This document shows, one piece after another, positions 1 through 13,000 of a stretch of DNA of 64,000 nucleotides. The notes beneath the pieces are model-generated. The model was given only the letters and a program-made list of their open reading frames with translations. It was not told the DNA's origin and ran no database searches. The position numbers were made by a program, and so were the translations under genes. The stretch comes from Diplolepis rosae. Its lineage: Eukaryota > Arthropoda > Insecta > Hymenoptera > Diplolepididae. Position 1 is the first letter of the stretch. Every line of letters starts with the position of its first letter. The stretch is taken from assembly GCA_030998225.1 (NCBI GenBank), contig JAPYXD010000696.1:2790001-2854000 (forward strand), written 5' to 3'.

Positions 1-21
1 AAGAATGTTCACCATTACTTA

Positions 22-276
22 ATGGTAATGACCTTAAGGAACATCGAGCCTCCCATATTGCCCGAAAATAGTGAACACATGTTCGAACAAGGCTTTCTTG
101 AGGATCATAGAACGCAAGTCATAAAATTAATTATTTTGAAATATTTAACACTTCGACTGAGACATCCGACGACTGGAAAAAACGGCGTAGAAATTAGAAT
201 AAGACATCAATCAACAAAAACCATTCTCTTAAAAATCAGTAAAGAGAAGCATCAATGTCTCTCTGTATCTATATGA
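22..276 (+). other. Unrecognised 84-codon ORF
   Basis: An open frame of 84 codons starts just inside the window and has a plausible protein composition, with a basic/leucine-rich stretch (LTLRLRH) near its middle. I do not recognise a family. It could be the last exon of a mobile-element transposase that begins before the window, or chance. The downstream DNA to 700 is AT-rich without a continuing frame. Confidence 0.2.
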
Positions 277-3200
277 AAATCATCAAATAAACTTGCGTTA
301 ATTATGTCATGAATCATTATCTATTTCTTACATATATTTATATCATTATTTACGTTTGAAAAAACTTAATAAAAATACTTTCATTTTATAATATTTCAAA
401 ATTATGCTTTTTCGTGCAAAAATTTAAGCAAAAGAGGAAGGCTAAGTCATCGTAATTTATTAGGACTTACCTAACAATGCAGGTAATTATAATTTCGGAC
501 TATTTGTCAAAAAGGGTTTGCAACTTTTTAAATATAATTCTAATATTTTGTAATGATATACTTAATTTCGAATATATGGCACCCCTTCGGCACCAAGCTT
601 CCATCAGTAATTTTCTTTAAAACTTGAGAAACTCAAATTTAGGAGTAACGACAGCCAAAGTTAGTTTTGCAGGCGCCAGACCGACTTGGTCAACTCAATC
701 AAAATACCCAAAAAGGTTAAGGCGACAGGTTCGAGAGCGGGGGGGGGGGGGAGGTTCCTGGTGAAGAATTGATGTACCGGCAAACTCGGCTAGCCCAGCT
801 CGATTCGGTAGAGTAGAGGAGGTCCCCGAACTGGAGAAGGTCACGGAAAAGGTTTTTAACCTATAAAGAGGATAGATAAGCACAAAGTTGTTATAAAATT
901 CATGGACAATTTATTAAATCTTTAACGGCACCTTTAAAACCCGACAATGTTTCGCATCTAATCTAGATTATCTACGGGGGGCGATACACAAAAAATGGGG
1001 AGGGGGGCGGGGTCGAAATTACTTTAGGTCAAATAAAATTATAAAATAATTTTAAAAAAGGGTTTAGGGGGGGGGGGATAACCCGTGAGGTTAGGCCACT
1101 CTGTCCGGTACTATGGGACTGGGTCGAGAATTTGTCAAAACTACAAAATGAGGGGGGGGGGGGCGTAAGAGTCGAAATAAAATAAAATATCACAATTAAT
1201 CAATTATCACAACAGATCAAATATTACAATAAATCAAATATTATATGAAGGCCCAATCCAGAAATCAAACTAGCCACGTGTGACCATCAAAAAGAGCAAG
1301 AAAAAGGGGGCTTTACCCAATGGATACTAACCGTCTCGCCTCGGGAAAACGATCCCGGGCACGAGCGAGGTTATGCAATTAAATGTTAACAACAAGAAAA
1401 GGGAGATAATCACGTACGGTGGGATTTCTGGTTAGAGTCGAAATATGAGGAAAACTTCACCTCGCTAAAGTCCTTAAGGTCCAACACAAATTCACTATTA
1501 AACAAGAACGCTTCATTTAATTCCTGGTGTACGATCCAGGATCCTCAGTGGCTGCCGACAGAGTAGAACGATGCTGTCGCTTGCCGGCGGCTCGTGCCTT
1601 GCGGTTACCTCTCCTACCGCTGGTTCCTCGCGCTGATTAGCTGGTGGCTCGCCACTATGATGTCGAAGCATAGACGTATGTCAGGAACGTATTGACAGGG
1701 AGTTTGCAGTGCCCCAACGTCCTTATTCCCTTCCCTGATTTCTGGGCCGAGACTGGAGTTTCCCATGACTCGGTCTACGTAGTTCCACACCAGGTGGAGG
1801 AGTCATCCAGGATCCTTGTGGCAGAAATCACAGCGCAGGTCCTGACGGCATCTTCGTAGCGTGCCCAGTACATGGATTGACGGCGGTGGCGATGGGTCGA
1901 ACCCAGGAAACAAAACACCATTCACTTGCGTTAAATTTGAATGGGCTTTGAGGTGTTCTGAATTGCGTAACTGTCACTGGAATTTCAGCATTAACAGATT
2001 GAAAACCAATATTTCCGATAGAAAATAATGTATTTAAAGTGAACAATCGTTTACAATACAATTCATATTCTGTTTTTATTGTATTTCTCTTATTCAGAGT
2101 GACCTTTTAAGACTTCCATTTCATTTGGAATTTCAACCGATTCATGCGTACATCAATGAATCGTACATTGCCATTAGAAATCATTTGAGGTTAATCAGTC
2201 TTATTCAACCCTATTCACTTAACGATTTAACCAATGTCGAATGGCAGATTTAAAACATTGCGCACAAGTGGCAGATTCCAAGTGTCACCATCCGATTGAA
2301 TTTTTATTTCCTGAATATGCAAATGACAGATACACAATTCAAAGAGACGCGCGTTCTATCGGTTTTTTTTTCCTCGGAAACTAGGCGGTAAATTTGAAAG
2401 CGCCAGACTCAGCAATGTGCAGCAAAATTTGGATGTTTTTGGGCTAGGCAACAGCAAACGTCCTAAATCGGTCTTCATATTCCTTCCAGATCCCTCGTTG
2501 TCCAGAAGCATCCTCGGTGGTTTTACATAAATAAAATAACAAAAAAAAATATGGCAGTAAATTCTTAAACATAATATCAACAAAAATAGCCCTGAGTCCC
2601 GGAGTACCGTGCAGCCTCTGAGGAAACCTTTACATTCGCCCAGAAAAATCAAAAAGCTCATCGCAAAACTTTGTATTTAATTATATTTAATTTAATTATA
2701 ATTTAATTATACTTAATATATTTAATAAAAATTGTGAGTTGCCAAATTTTGCAACATCACAATTTACTTCTAATAGATATTTACGCTAATAATAATTAAT
2801 ACGCATTTACTAAAAGCGTATGTTAAACGTCACTTCAATGTACATATAACTAGTTTTTTCGCAATTTTAAGAATTTTTGTTTTCTAAAATCAATTTAGTT
2901 TCAAAAAAAAAATTATCAAGCTTAAAATGTAACCAAATAAATAATATTCCTTTCAGGAATCGTTCATAAACTACATAGCACATTTTTATTCCATTCATAT
3001 CGTCGTGTCGTTTTTAACTTAACAGCAAATTTATTCTCGTCTTTTTTCAAGCAACAAAAGAACATGCTACATAGTTTACGAACGATCCTTTACCAAAATA
3101 ATATAAAAAATTTCAAATAAAGAACATTTACGAAATAAAAGATTGATATCACGAATCGAAATTCATTAAGTCTTTTTTAATGCATATTGTTTTTGAATAT

Positions 3201-3695
3201 TTGAATTCAAAATGATAGGAAATTGTTTTTATAACATTGAATCATATTTCAAACATGTGATGTTTATGTTATAACTTAATATTTCCGCATCTGAAAGATT
3301 TTTATAAACAATTCTGATTGTGAAATATAGTTTTTTCAAAATATTCATAATGCGCCAGGCCCCCGATTCTTAAGCGACACTCCTGGGATTGAAAGAGACT
3401 GAGATCCTACCGCTCTCTCCCTTCTCTGTCTGATTTAAGATTCGCGTTCCCCCCATCGGATTAGCAGTCCATTTCTATATGTCGATGTTCTAAACTGATT
3501 GCTCTGTGAATTTTTATTTGTTAACTGTTGAACATATTGAAAACGAGTTGCTGCTGTGTGGCCTATTTTCTGACAAATTTTACATTTTATTGGTTCTTCT
3601 CGTGCTAAGTTTATTTTACTTGTTTTGCAAATTCTCGGTTATTATATGATGACTTTTCAACTTCTTGAAATAGTGAATTTTGTCTGTTTCCTTTT
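277..3695. other. No gene recognised; G runs and a GC-rich island
   Basis: Mostly AT-rich sequence with only short shadow frames. Pure G runs lie at 739-751, 1067-1077 and 1152-1163. A GC-richer island at about 1320-1860 stands out in base composition and is probably part of an old repeat, but I could not assign its translation to any family on either strand. Confidence 0.5.
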
Positions 3696-3699
3696 CGTA

Positions 3700-4330
3700 C
3701 ACAGTGTGTCCCAAAAATAACCGAACTTTTTGGATATAGAATAAGATACACATTATATTATCTTTGGAAGTTATTATTTATTCAAAATAGGTTTCATTAG
3801 ACTTAATACAACGTTTGGAACGATCAACCAATTTATCCATAGACTTTTTAAACTCGGTTTTTGAGATGTTCTATAGTACCTGTGTCACAGCTGATTGAAT
3901 GGTTGGAACGTCATCGTAAAAAGCTCCTTTCATTGCAGTTTTTAGTTTTGGGAACAGAAAATAGTCAGAAGGTGATATATCAAGCAAATACGGAGGGTAG
4001 TCCATGACACAAATCTGTTTTTTCAGCAAAAATTCGTTGACTTTTTTGGTCTTGTGAGATGGTGCATTTAACCCATATGAAACAAAACGTGCAAAGACCT
4101 TTCTTTTACCCAAATCTTCAGTTAATATTGTGTAGATTGTACAGTAAGATAAATTCAATTCTTCTGCTAGCATTCTCACAGTGAAATTTGCATCTATAGC
4201 GATTATTTCACGTACTTTTTCCACTAACTCACCACGATTTGATGCTTCTGGTCGTCCAGGTTTTGGATCATCATTTAAATTGTCACGGCCATTTTTAAAT
4301 CGTTTTATATTTGCTCTTTGTTCCCATTCT
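3700..4330 (-). pseudogene. Internally deleted mariner transposase relic
   Basis: Minus strand. The frame runs from about 4330 to 3871. It contains the end of the first helix-turn-helix with a DDPKPGRP-like linker, then the second HTH (FTVRMLAEELNLS). It then jumps directly to the C-terminal catalytic block with the motif DISPSDYFLFPKLK, which holds the third catalytic Asp. The central part with the first two Asp residues is deleted, so the product could not transpose. At the 3' side a mariner-like end starting CACAGTGTGTCCCAAAA follows a TA dinucleotide at 3698-3699. The matching 5' end was not found, so the copy is also truncated near 4330. Confidence 0.8.
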
Positions 4331-6862
4331 TATTCGTATTTCTAATTCTGGTTTTAAACCTCGGAGAAAACAATCGATCGTGTCTCTTTCCAGATTTCTT
4401 TCAAGTTCAGCAGATTCTTTACAATTATTATTTTTTTTATGACATTCTAGGATTTCTGCTGCTATTTCTTAAATGCGTGTTGCGTAGAATAAAACACTTT
4501 CATTTTCCCACATATATATTTTACCTAAATCTCCTTGTAATTGGTATACGGTTTTTGATGGTGATGTGATGTCTGAAATCACACAAGCCTTTATGATTAT
4601 TTTAAATTATTTCATTTAAGAAGAAATAATTATTAGTTATTTTTGAGTCTGGAGCTTGCACTCCAATAACTCGGGAATACTGCTGTTAGAATTCTTTCCC
4701 TAAAATTACTCCTAGGGGAATTTTCACACTTGGAGAGATGGAGTTTGAGTATTAAACAAAATCGTACATCTCATAAGGAGCACGTCAAATTGTTTAATAC
4801 TCGAGGATAGGTTGGGTGAGGAATTTGTACAATTTCTAGTACCAGAGTGGTTACTGGCACCTAAGAAATTGTATGGAGGAATATAAAATGAGCAATTATA
4901 AATATAATAAAAATAAAAAGAAAGAAAATAGGATTGAGAAAGATTATAAAAGCAAAAAATTATAATAGAAAACTCACTTTTATTTAATATGACAAATCTT
5001 TGACAAATCCTGGAGAAATCCTAGTAATTTGAACTTGAAGAATTGAAGTACTTTTTTTTTATTTGAAGAACCCTTTTTTTATTTGAAGAACTTTTTTTTA
5101 AATTGAAGAACTGAAGATTTTGAAGAACAAAGAACTTAGGAATTAAATAATCGAAAAAAAAATTAAAGAACTGAGAACTGACTAACTTGAAGAAATGAAT
5201 AACTGGCGAACTTGAAGAATTTAAGAAGTTTTTTAATTGAAGAAGTGAAGATTTTGAAGAACTAAATAACTGACTTTTTTTAGCTGTGCAGTCGTTTTTA
5301 TGTTCTGCTCTACTTTCCCTTTCCATAAAAATGTTGGCTTTTATAATTGGTGTGGATAAGCGAGTGCAGTTACTCTCTTGATTCTCATAGGTAGATTTTG
5401 TAGCGGGCCCTGATATCTGGGTCTAGGAGGGGTACCAGGTTTTCTCCAAGTTTATCTCTTTTCTCAAAAGATGGAGACATGAAATATAAACTTTTACATA
5501 GTTATGAATAATTACTAACAATTAATTCAAATCATTTACAAACATATGAGACAAGATGAAATAGTTTAAGTTCATGATAATGACATTAAAACATAAGTAT
5601 TTATCTACATGATTCGGTCGGAAAACAATATGTTTTTAGTTTTATTTCAGAAATCGACCTTAGTATTTATTTCTATATATATATTTTCAAGTTAAAGTGG
5701 AGTCATTTGATTATAAATTGAATAATTATATGGTATTTCTGAATAAGTTAGTATATATATGTGAAAGAGAGATGGTCTGGTTTATTGATTATAATTAAAA
5801 GTAAGTTTAAGATGATATTGAGATTTCATAAAATGTAATTGCAATTTAAGGAATGTGTAATGATTTAATATAATCCTGTAAATTGCAAATCGGCTTCACT
5901 CCTTCATACATAAATACTTATAAGATAACTTATGATTTGATTAGATTCCTAAAAAAATAGAACATTCATTATTATAATCGAAAATTCATATTTGGCAAAA
6001 TTTAGACTCTTAATGCTAGTTTTAAAATAATATAAACTTAGAATTATAGTGACCCATAAATGTATTAACTTATCATGCGTCCATTTTTCTAACTAACATT
6101 AAAAACATTATTAAATGTTTACTTTTAATTATTCTTATTTTGATTTCAAATAGACCTGAAATATCATTTAGTCTGTTGGAAATATAAGCAATATCTGTTT
6201 AATAATTTTTTTGTTATATAATTATTAAGTGAAAAAATAATGTTTATTTTGTTCTTTGTTTGTTTATGGCTTTTTGAATTTCAAGTTTATTAAGATTTAT
6301 TCCTATATGACGTTATTTCAGAACAGGAAATGCATCTAGGTCTATTTGTATTTACTAAAGCTTAACTATAAGATCACTGGCCCATTTTGGAACCGAGAAA
6401 GTCTTTTATGATATTTACATAAGATTATGTCGGAGACTTCTCATAATTGTATCCGCGTCTATTTTTTATCTTTTGCTAGCGGTAGGTATGTAAAATTTTC
6501 AAAAGGGAGTACGATTGTGGGTAGTATTTCAGTTAAGAGTTCTATTTGCTGTACATCTAGAAAGTTAATTATATTTAACTGAATCATACAGAGTCCGGAC
6601 AGAGTACAGATAATGAAAATACATAATGCTGTGAAAAGTACATAAAGCTATGAAAAATACATTTCAAAAATAGGTTTCGTAGAATTTGACTACTTACAGG
6701 AAATTATAAATTACTTGATAAAAGTGTGGTTTTAGAGACGGTTGTTCAAGGTTAACGAACGCTGATAATTATAAAAGGTTTTTGATTTTTAGAGAAAAGA
6801 AATTTTTTTAAATAAAGAGGGATTTCAAAACATATTTTAATGTCAATAGTGTACAGAGGATG
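4331..6862. other. AT-rich intergenic DNA with degenerate GAAGAA-type repeats
   Basis: No gene is recognised. From about 5020 to 5285 there is an irregular tandem array built from variants of TTGAAGAACTGAAGA and T runs. It yields a Ser/Phe/Lys-rich false frame on the minus strand. The rest is featureless AT-rich sequence. Confidence 0.5.
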
Positions 6863-7420
6863 TCACAGTGAAAAAATTGTTTTTAGCTTTGAAATAGAAT
6901 CTTTTAAATTATTATTATAATAATTTCCTATTATATATCTTGCTTCTCCCGTAAGTTGACTTCTTAGTAATTTTACCAAATTTGTTTCTGCATTTGGGAC
7001 CATTTCTTTGGCTTCCTTACAAGCCTCAATACAAATGGTTAATGGCACTTTACTTGATCCGTCAAAATATGGAACAATCTCTAAAGCATCTCGTGGATAC
7101 TTGTTGATTTGTAGGTAAATTCATTATTTCGATGGATTGTATTGGTAGGTTATTTGGTAAATTATTCAGTGAATTATTTGGTAAATTATTTACTGGAACT
7201 TCTTTATCAGATTTCCTAGAGGTTGATAACGGGTGTGAAAATTTTAGCGAATTAGGAGCTTGTTCAATATTTGCAGAATCGTCAAGCGTAATTTGATTGG
7301 TTTTATTTGGTAATTCTTCTCGAAATTGCTGCGATTCTAGATTTGGGTTATTAAATATCGTTGTTTGATTCAAGGATTCTTGGGTTCTATTTAATTGCGA
7401 TTTAGTTGAAAATGGGTCTA
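6863..7420 (-). pseudogene. Ty3/Gypsy-like Gag relic
   Basis: Minus strand, reading from about 7420 down to 6863. The upstream frame (7373-7062) is an Asn/Pro/Leu-rich N-terminal region. A frameshift near 7085 leads into a typical Gypsy capsid segment: PYFDGSSKVPLTICIEACKE, then LVKLLRSQLTGEARYIIGNY. The pattern of a cysteine/alanine helix followed by LLR..L.GEAR is characteristic of retrotransposon Gag. No pol follows in either direction, so this is an isolated fragment. It differs in sequence from the Gag of the large element at 53-64 kb. Confidence 0.7.
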
Positions 7421-7586
7421 AAAATTCCTATCCTTCTTGAGGTAGGGCAGGAACTTGATTATTTGATATACCACTACAATTTTCCTGCGCGCACAAAGTT
7501 CTATCGTATACCAGGTCTAGAAGTATGAAACTGGAATTCTTTTGCAAAAGTTACACGTCTGTTGCATGAAAATTATCAAAAATATT

Positions 7587-7901
7587 TTATTCAAAGTAAT
7601 CTTCATTGCTATTTACACATTTTTCCCACCTCTCCGGATGGTGATGAATGCCACTCCAATAAAACTGTTCGTCTTTTAAATCAAACCAGTTATCCAGCCA
7701 TTCTCGTACATTTTCGTACAAAGTGAAGCGTTGTTCCGCGAGAGCGTGGCCGAGTGACGCGAACTGATGGTAATCCGATAGAGCCATGTCTGGAGAATAA
7801 GCGGCATTCGCCAGAATTTCCCAACTGAACGACCTGATCGTTTCCTTGACCCGTTTCGCTGTGTGTGATGGGGCATTACCGTGAAGAAAAATGACTTTGT
7901 G
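7587..7901 (-). pseudogene. Mariner transposase C-terminal third
   Basis: Minus strand. The frame encodes the C-terminal half of a mariner transposase: HKVIFLHGNAPSHTAK, then AAYSPDMALSDYHQFAS, LAEQRFTLYENVREWLD and a PERWEKCV-type ending with a stop at 7587. The second catalytic Asp (HDNAPSH in active members) is replaced by Gly, and everything upstream is missing. At 7901 mariner homology stops and a GC-rich block begins in frame, adding about ten unrelated residues. Confidence 0.85.
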
Positions 7902-8165
7902 TCCAAACGGGCGGAAAAAGTCGCATTGCATGCTTGTGCGTAGAGCGGCATGCAGTCAATTGTGCCTTGGCGTCATAATCGGTCGAAATGTTCATACCGC
8001 CCACTTCAAAGGGCGGTAATGTTCATACCGCCCGCTTCAACGGGCAAAATGTTCATACCGCCCGCTTCAACGGGCAAAATGTTCATACCGCACGAAACTT
8101 GACTGCCCGCGGCTAACTACGCACTCGCACGCAACGCGACTTTTTCCACCAATTTGGACACTAAA
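7902..8165. repeat. GC-rich block with 30-bp hairpin minisatellite, copy 1
   Basis: Between 7987 and 8092 a unit of 30-31 bp starting AATGTTCATACCGCCCGCTT is repeated 3.5 times; each unit contains the palindromic pair CCCG...CGGG. The whole block, including flanks with AACGCGACTTTTTCC and the join to mariner coding DNA, is found again in inverted orientation at 50905-51157. Confidence 0.85.
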
Positions 8166-9679
8166 CGTCGTGTGTACCTCGAGCGACATGGTAGCGATGT
8201 GATTCGTGTAAATACCGCCCTCGCTACCTGAAAAGATTTCTCAACCGAGACAAGGATCGAGGATAGCTAACATTGAAATGATCAATGAATTTTACTATCA
8301 TTGACCTTTTTATTCAATAAATGTTACAACTTACCGCGAGAGGGAGAGAGAGGGGGAGATTTTAATGAATATTCCTTCTGAATGAATTTAAATTGACTTA
8401 CTGGTTGAAACTCCTAGGATTTCTGGAAAAATTCAATTTGAAGAAGGGATGTTGAATATTCCAGTCGGAGGTTCTTCCAATTTATTCCTGGAACCAATGA
8501 TGTTCGAAATTACCACTCTGGCGCCACTGATATTCCAAAAATTTTCCAAAAATATTCCACTCAATCACAGTGGGATTTATTTAATTTAAATTGCACCTTT
8601 GCATCAAATGAAGAAACCACTGATTAATGATGGACCCAGTTGGGCGGCGAAATGTCTCCAATTTATTCTTGAGGAGAACACTACTGTTACTTGCTGGGGA
8701 GGAAACTTGTTAGTTCTGGAGAGATTTCTGCTTCTGATGATGATCCGACGACAACTGTAGATTTGCGGATTTGCAGGTGCTTTTATAGACTGTTTTTTCG
8801 GTGGATACCGACATGAAATCCGCCATTCTTCGATCGATACTGACATGCCATTGCAAGATGCTGCCTAAAAGGTTTTCTCCCAGCCAGATGAGACCATAAT
8901 TGTTTCCACAAAGATCCCAACACTTTCGTTCATTTGTATCCATAGCGACATGATTCTAATTTTATCCCCACTCAGTAAGAGGTCTTCTAAATTTTCCTTC
9001 GTGTTCCTCTAGCCTCCCTATTTCCCATAGGTGAATGGACTTTGCATGAAGTAGAGGGTTAATGGTTTGTGTACATAACGCATTATAACGCAATCCGATG
9101 GGGTTCCCCAATGAGTACAATTTCGTTTTGACTAGACATTTAGGGTTTTTCGATGATCGATATATAGAGATACCTGTTGCTTCTACATGTTTAATACTTT
9201 TAAATTATTAATTTTACACATATTATTTTGTAGATGAATATTGATAGTCACGGGACGTGATACTTCCTCGAGACATAATGTGCTTTTGGTCGACTCGGAC
9301 ATGATTAAAAAAGTCGTGCATTAAAAATTTTTAATTTCTTCCGATATAATTAAGTCTCCACTCTTATTGAATATGCGCTAGTTATATTGAGACATAGCGC
9401 ATATGATGCTATTTTTTCCAAATTTTTCTACTAAATGGGCAAACATCCAAAAATTGTATAAACAATTAAATTGCTTATATCTGTAGTTAATTAACAAAAT
9501 AAAAATTATAAAAATATTTATCTGAAAACCTAACGTAATAAGCTAAAATATGAAACGGACTCGAAATCGATTTAATTATTTCAAACGGAAATAATGAATT
9601 TTAAGCACAAGAGAATTTATCATTTTGTCCAATTTTATCAAAAGTTAAAATTAATATCTCTCAAAAAAAATTTTTTTTC
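8166..9679. other. No gene recognised
   Basis: A short GA-rich stretch at 8337-8362 and AT-rich sequence. Two overlapping minus-strand frames at 8604-8943 have no recognisable domain and look like chance. Confidence 0.4.
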
Positions 9680-9974
9680 TTAAATCCCGATATATTTGTC
9701 GATTAAATTGATAAAAAGATGCCACTGAAAAAAATTTGAGACTTTTAAAAATGTGGACAATTTTTTTTGTTGAAATCCGTACGATTTGCAAAAGAATGTC
9801 CCATATACCCCAGGTTCACCTCTGGGAGTTTCTTTGAACACAATTATACCTTCAATACTTGGTGGATAAAATCCTTGGTCCTTAAGTAGTCCAAGTCCAG
9901 AAACAGTAGTGCTATCTAGTTCCTTTAGATTACGTAAATCGTCGTATTTAGTTGCGTTCTGTTCATAGTGATTC
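9680..9974 (-). repeat. Repeat E copy 1, distal part (interrupted by a transposon)
   Basis: Read on the minus strand this segment continues repeat E from 13787-14105 after the 3.8-kb DUF7869-like transposon is skipped. Its start aligns with the repeat copy at 23935-24025, sharing AACTAAATAC, GATAGCACT and TTCTGGACTTG blocks. An open frame of about 110 codons crosses from the transposon's inverted repeat into this segment; because its first codons lie in the transposon I treat it as a fusion by chance. Confidence 0.6.
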
Positions 9975-9978
9975 AATT

Positions 9979-10760
9979 GAGGGTCTCCGTGGAATAACCG
10001 TTTAGGCGCGCGAGACATCTTCCGTTTCTCTTTTCTCGAGGCGAAGTGCTGGAAAAGTATTGTCCCAGAGAAAATTTCGGAAAATGAAGAAAAAAAATAT
10101 GAGCCTATAGAATATCAAAAAAGGCACAAATTATTTTTGATCAATTTTTCGATCTGACTTGTCATTTACGAAATAAAAAATACAATGTGCTTTACAAATT
10201 CGATCGAAATCAATACTTTTTTTGTGCTTAACTCGTCAAAACTTTATCTTTTATCGACGAAATGAGCTTAAATTTGACACACTAGCGTGAAATACGTTAG
10301 CGATGCTCACAAGACTTGATTTGGGACAAAAAAAGTAATTTGTTAATTAATATTTCAATGTTTATCAAAGCGCGTCGAGCTCCGTGTTTTTCGAGCTTCC
10401 CCAAAAAAAAGTATCGAGGAAATTTTCGAGTTCGAAAAACTTCAGGCGAGAAAGTTTTTCATTAGAGTTCAAAGAAGTTATCTAGAAAATTTGACAACTC
10501 TAGAACAAAAACTTCGGAAGAAACAATTAAGAATGCTTTGCACCGGAACGTTGTAGACTGCCCAGTTCGAGCTCTCGCTTGTTTCGAGTATACATAGGCT
10601 CCGCATTGAGAGAGAATGATCGGTCAACGTGTGAGAGCGACAAAGGAAACGCGAAAACGATCGTCTTTTGACTTTGACGAAATAATTCAATCTTTTGTTG
10701 ACATTTAGGGAAGTCAGATGCATTATCTATCACGAAACAAAATATTAAATCATAGTACAC
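9979..10760 (+). repeat. Left terminal inverted repeat of the DUF7869-like transposon
   Basis: Matches 13001-13782 in reverse complement over the whole length with only isolated differences, for example around 10210 and 10245. It contains an 81-codon frame that is simply mirrored in the other arm and has no recognisable product. Confidence 0.9.
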
Positions 10761-11429
10761 TTATTTTCCAGAGTTTCGTAATCACAATTTTCTTTATTTG
10801 ATGGCCCAATAATTCCCAAAGAAAGCCATTCGAAAATGTCGAATCAAGACAAAAAAAACATAGGGAGAAAAAGGATTCGTAACGAAAATAGTTGGCGGAA
10901 AATTGTCAATAAAAAAGCAAGGCAAGAGGTTCGATAGTAATGTTTTTATTGATTAAATTATTTTGAGACAATTTTTCCTTTGCCGTTTTACCGAAATTCG
11001 CAAAATTGACGTAGATTGGTGTGAATTTTTGAAATTTGCATCAGTTGATCAAATTATGTGAAGTGCTTCCAATTTTTCAAAATTCTGCAAATTTCTAATC
11101 CTTTTATTTAAAGTGCGATATAAATTTCGAAAATTTTCGGCATTCATTAATTGTTGAAAAATCCTGGTGATGACTTAGATAATTTGGCAACTTTCGGCAA
11201 ATGACAAAGGAAAAATAATCTTACAAATGCATGGGGAATCTATGGTTTTCCGCTGTGACAGTGATTTTTGAAAATACTTTAAACTATCGAACACATTGGG
11301 TCAACAGATTGAAAAAAATGTCAAATTCGGAAATAACTTCATTGTAATTAATTAATCTGTTCTTTAATTCAGGGAGACAAATATGTTTAAAAATCAGGAA
11401 AAACTGTACCCAAAAAAGTTCTTACGAAA

Positions 11430-12972
11430 ATGGACTCTTGCTGCAGAGAACAGTGTTATGCTGCGATTGATGTCAACTTTCAAATTTCCCAAAAATTATT
11501 TTGGGAAATCGGAGATTACAATTCACAGAACATTATGTTATGTTCGCTTATGAAATTGAAACAGAAATCACCGGACAGTACTGTAAAACGCAACTATTGG
11601 ATATACTATTATTTTCATCCCGTTTATGGCATCAGAACTCGCGTTTGCCAAAAATTCCTATGCCATGTTATGAACCTCGACAAAAGTAGATTACTGACAG
11701 TTCAAAAGAAGCTACTAAATGGTGAGCCATTGCATGACAAAGTGGAAGTCACGGAAATCAAAAATTGAAATTGACAGAAGAAGTGAAACAATTAATTCAT
11801 AATCATTGCGCTTCCCTGCCACATACTGAAACCCATTATTCGAGTAAACAAACGAAATTGCATTACTTCGAAAATCCTGAATTGAACTTAACACGTTTAT
11901 ATGAATCATTCGTGGATTCCTATAAGACTGAGACTGGTAACTACACTATTCCAATCGAGCAAAATACTTATTCTGAATATTTTAATCATTACGTGAATTT
12001 CACTTTCAAAGTTCCCAGAACCGATGTTTGTAATCTTTGTTACGAGAATGAGGATTTTCCTGAAAAAAGTCAAGAATTTTTGGAGCATATTAAGAGCGTT
12101 GATGATCATAGAAAAATAAAAAGTTTAATGATATCGAAAAAAGAATTTCTGTGTTGTGAATTTGACTACGGGCAAAATTTGCCACTTCCGAAAATTGCTG
12201 TTAGCGATCAATTTTATCCTAGATTAATTTGGCTTCATAATTGTAATATTCATGTCCATGACAGTCCTCGTAGTTACATGTTTCCTTACATGAAAGGGTA
12301 TTATAAAAAAGGAGCTAATACTGTTTGTAATTTGTTACTATATGTAATAACCGAAGAAACGAAAATAGACTGCGTGAACAGAATTATATTATTTTCGGAT
12401 GCTTGTGGAGGACAAAATAGGAATTATTCTATGATGATTTGTCTTTCTTTGTTATCGAGATATTTGGAAGTCGCTATTGAGCATCTTTACCCAGTTCGGA
12501 GACACTTGTACTGCCAGTGCGATCGCAATTTTGGTGCTTATGGCAAATTGAAAAAAAAGTTAAGTGCGTTGAAACTGAATCTGAATGGATCAATATTATA
12601 AAACAAGCTCGAAAAACTGATCCTTTCATTGTAGTTGAGAAACATCAATATGATGTCTAAGATTTCGAAACGATCATGAAAGAGGGCGCGAAGATTCGAA
12701 AAGAACTGAAAATGAGCAAGGCTGTGAAAATTGAATACTTTCCGGACGGTGCTTTGAAAACATATGACAAATACTATGGCGGAAAAATTTTTGAAGTTAA
12801 AATCGAAACATCTTTGACCATTAGCGACATTCAAAAAGCACCTTTGGTTCCACCGGTTGGGATTTCGGTTGAGAAAGAAAAAGATTTGGAAAGTTTATTA
12901 CGCTATTTAAGCAGAGGTGGTCAAGAATTTTTCAAACATTTTTTAGATAAGGTGTCATTAAAGAAGAAGTGA
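11430..12972 (+). pseudogene. DUF7869-like putative transposase, frameshifted
   Basis: Three frames join into one protein. Codons from 11430 give an N-terminal part with a RTRVCQKFLCH motif. The frame shifts near 11766 into the longest open stretch (to 12601), with HYSSKQTKLHYFENPELNLT, then VPRTDVCNLCYEN, then LFSDACGGQNRNYSMM and a CDRNFGAYGKL segment. It shifts again in an A run near 12550, passes a TAA at about 12658, and continues to 12972. The SD-CGGQNRN motif and downstream DR-FG are hallmarks of the arthropod proteins annotated as DUF7869. The conserved Asp residues suggest an RNase H-like nuclease, but that is inference. The gene fills the space between the long inverted repeats and is the only candidate transposase of the element. 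Confidence 0.75.
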
Positions 12973-13000
12973 TAAAATGCGAATTTTGGTAACACATTAC

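Noticed and set aside
7902..8165. CRISPR-like array
   Set aside because: Units are contiguous without spacers and the DNA is animal; a minisatellite fits.
8517..8532. CTGGCGCCACTGATA as a retroviral primer site
   Set aside because: Only the first eight bases fit and no LTR lies before it.
10478..10723. 81-codon ORF in the transposon arms (also 13038-13283)
   Set aside because: It is identical in both arms only because the arms are identical; no domain or coding bias is visible.
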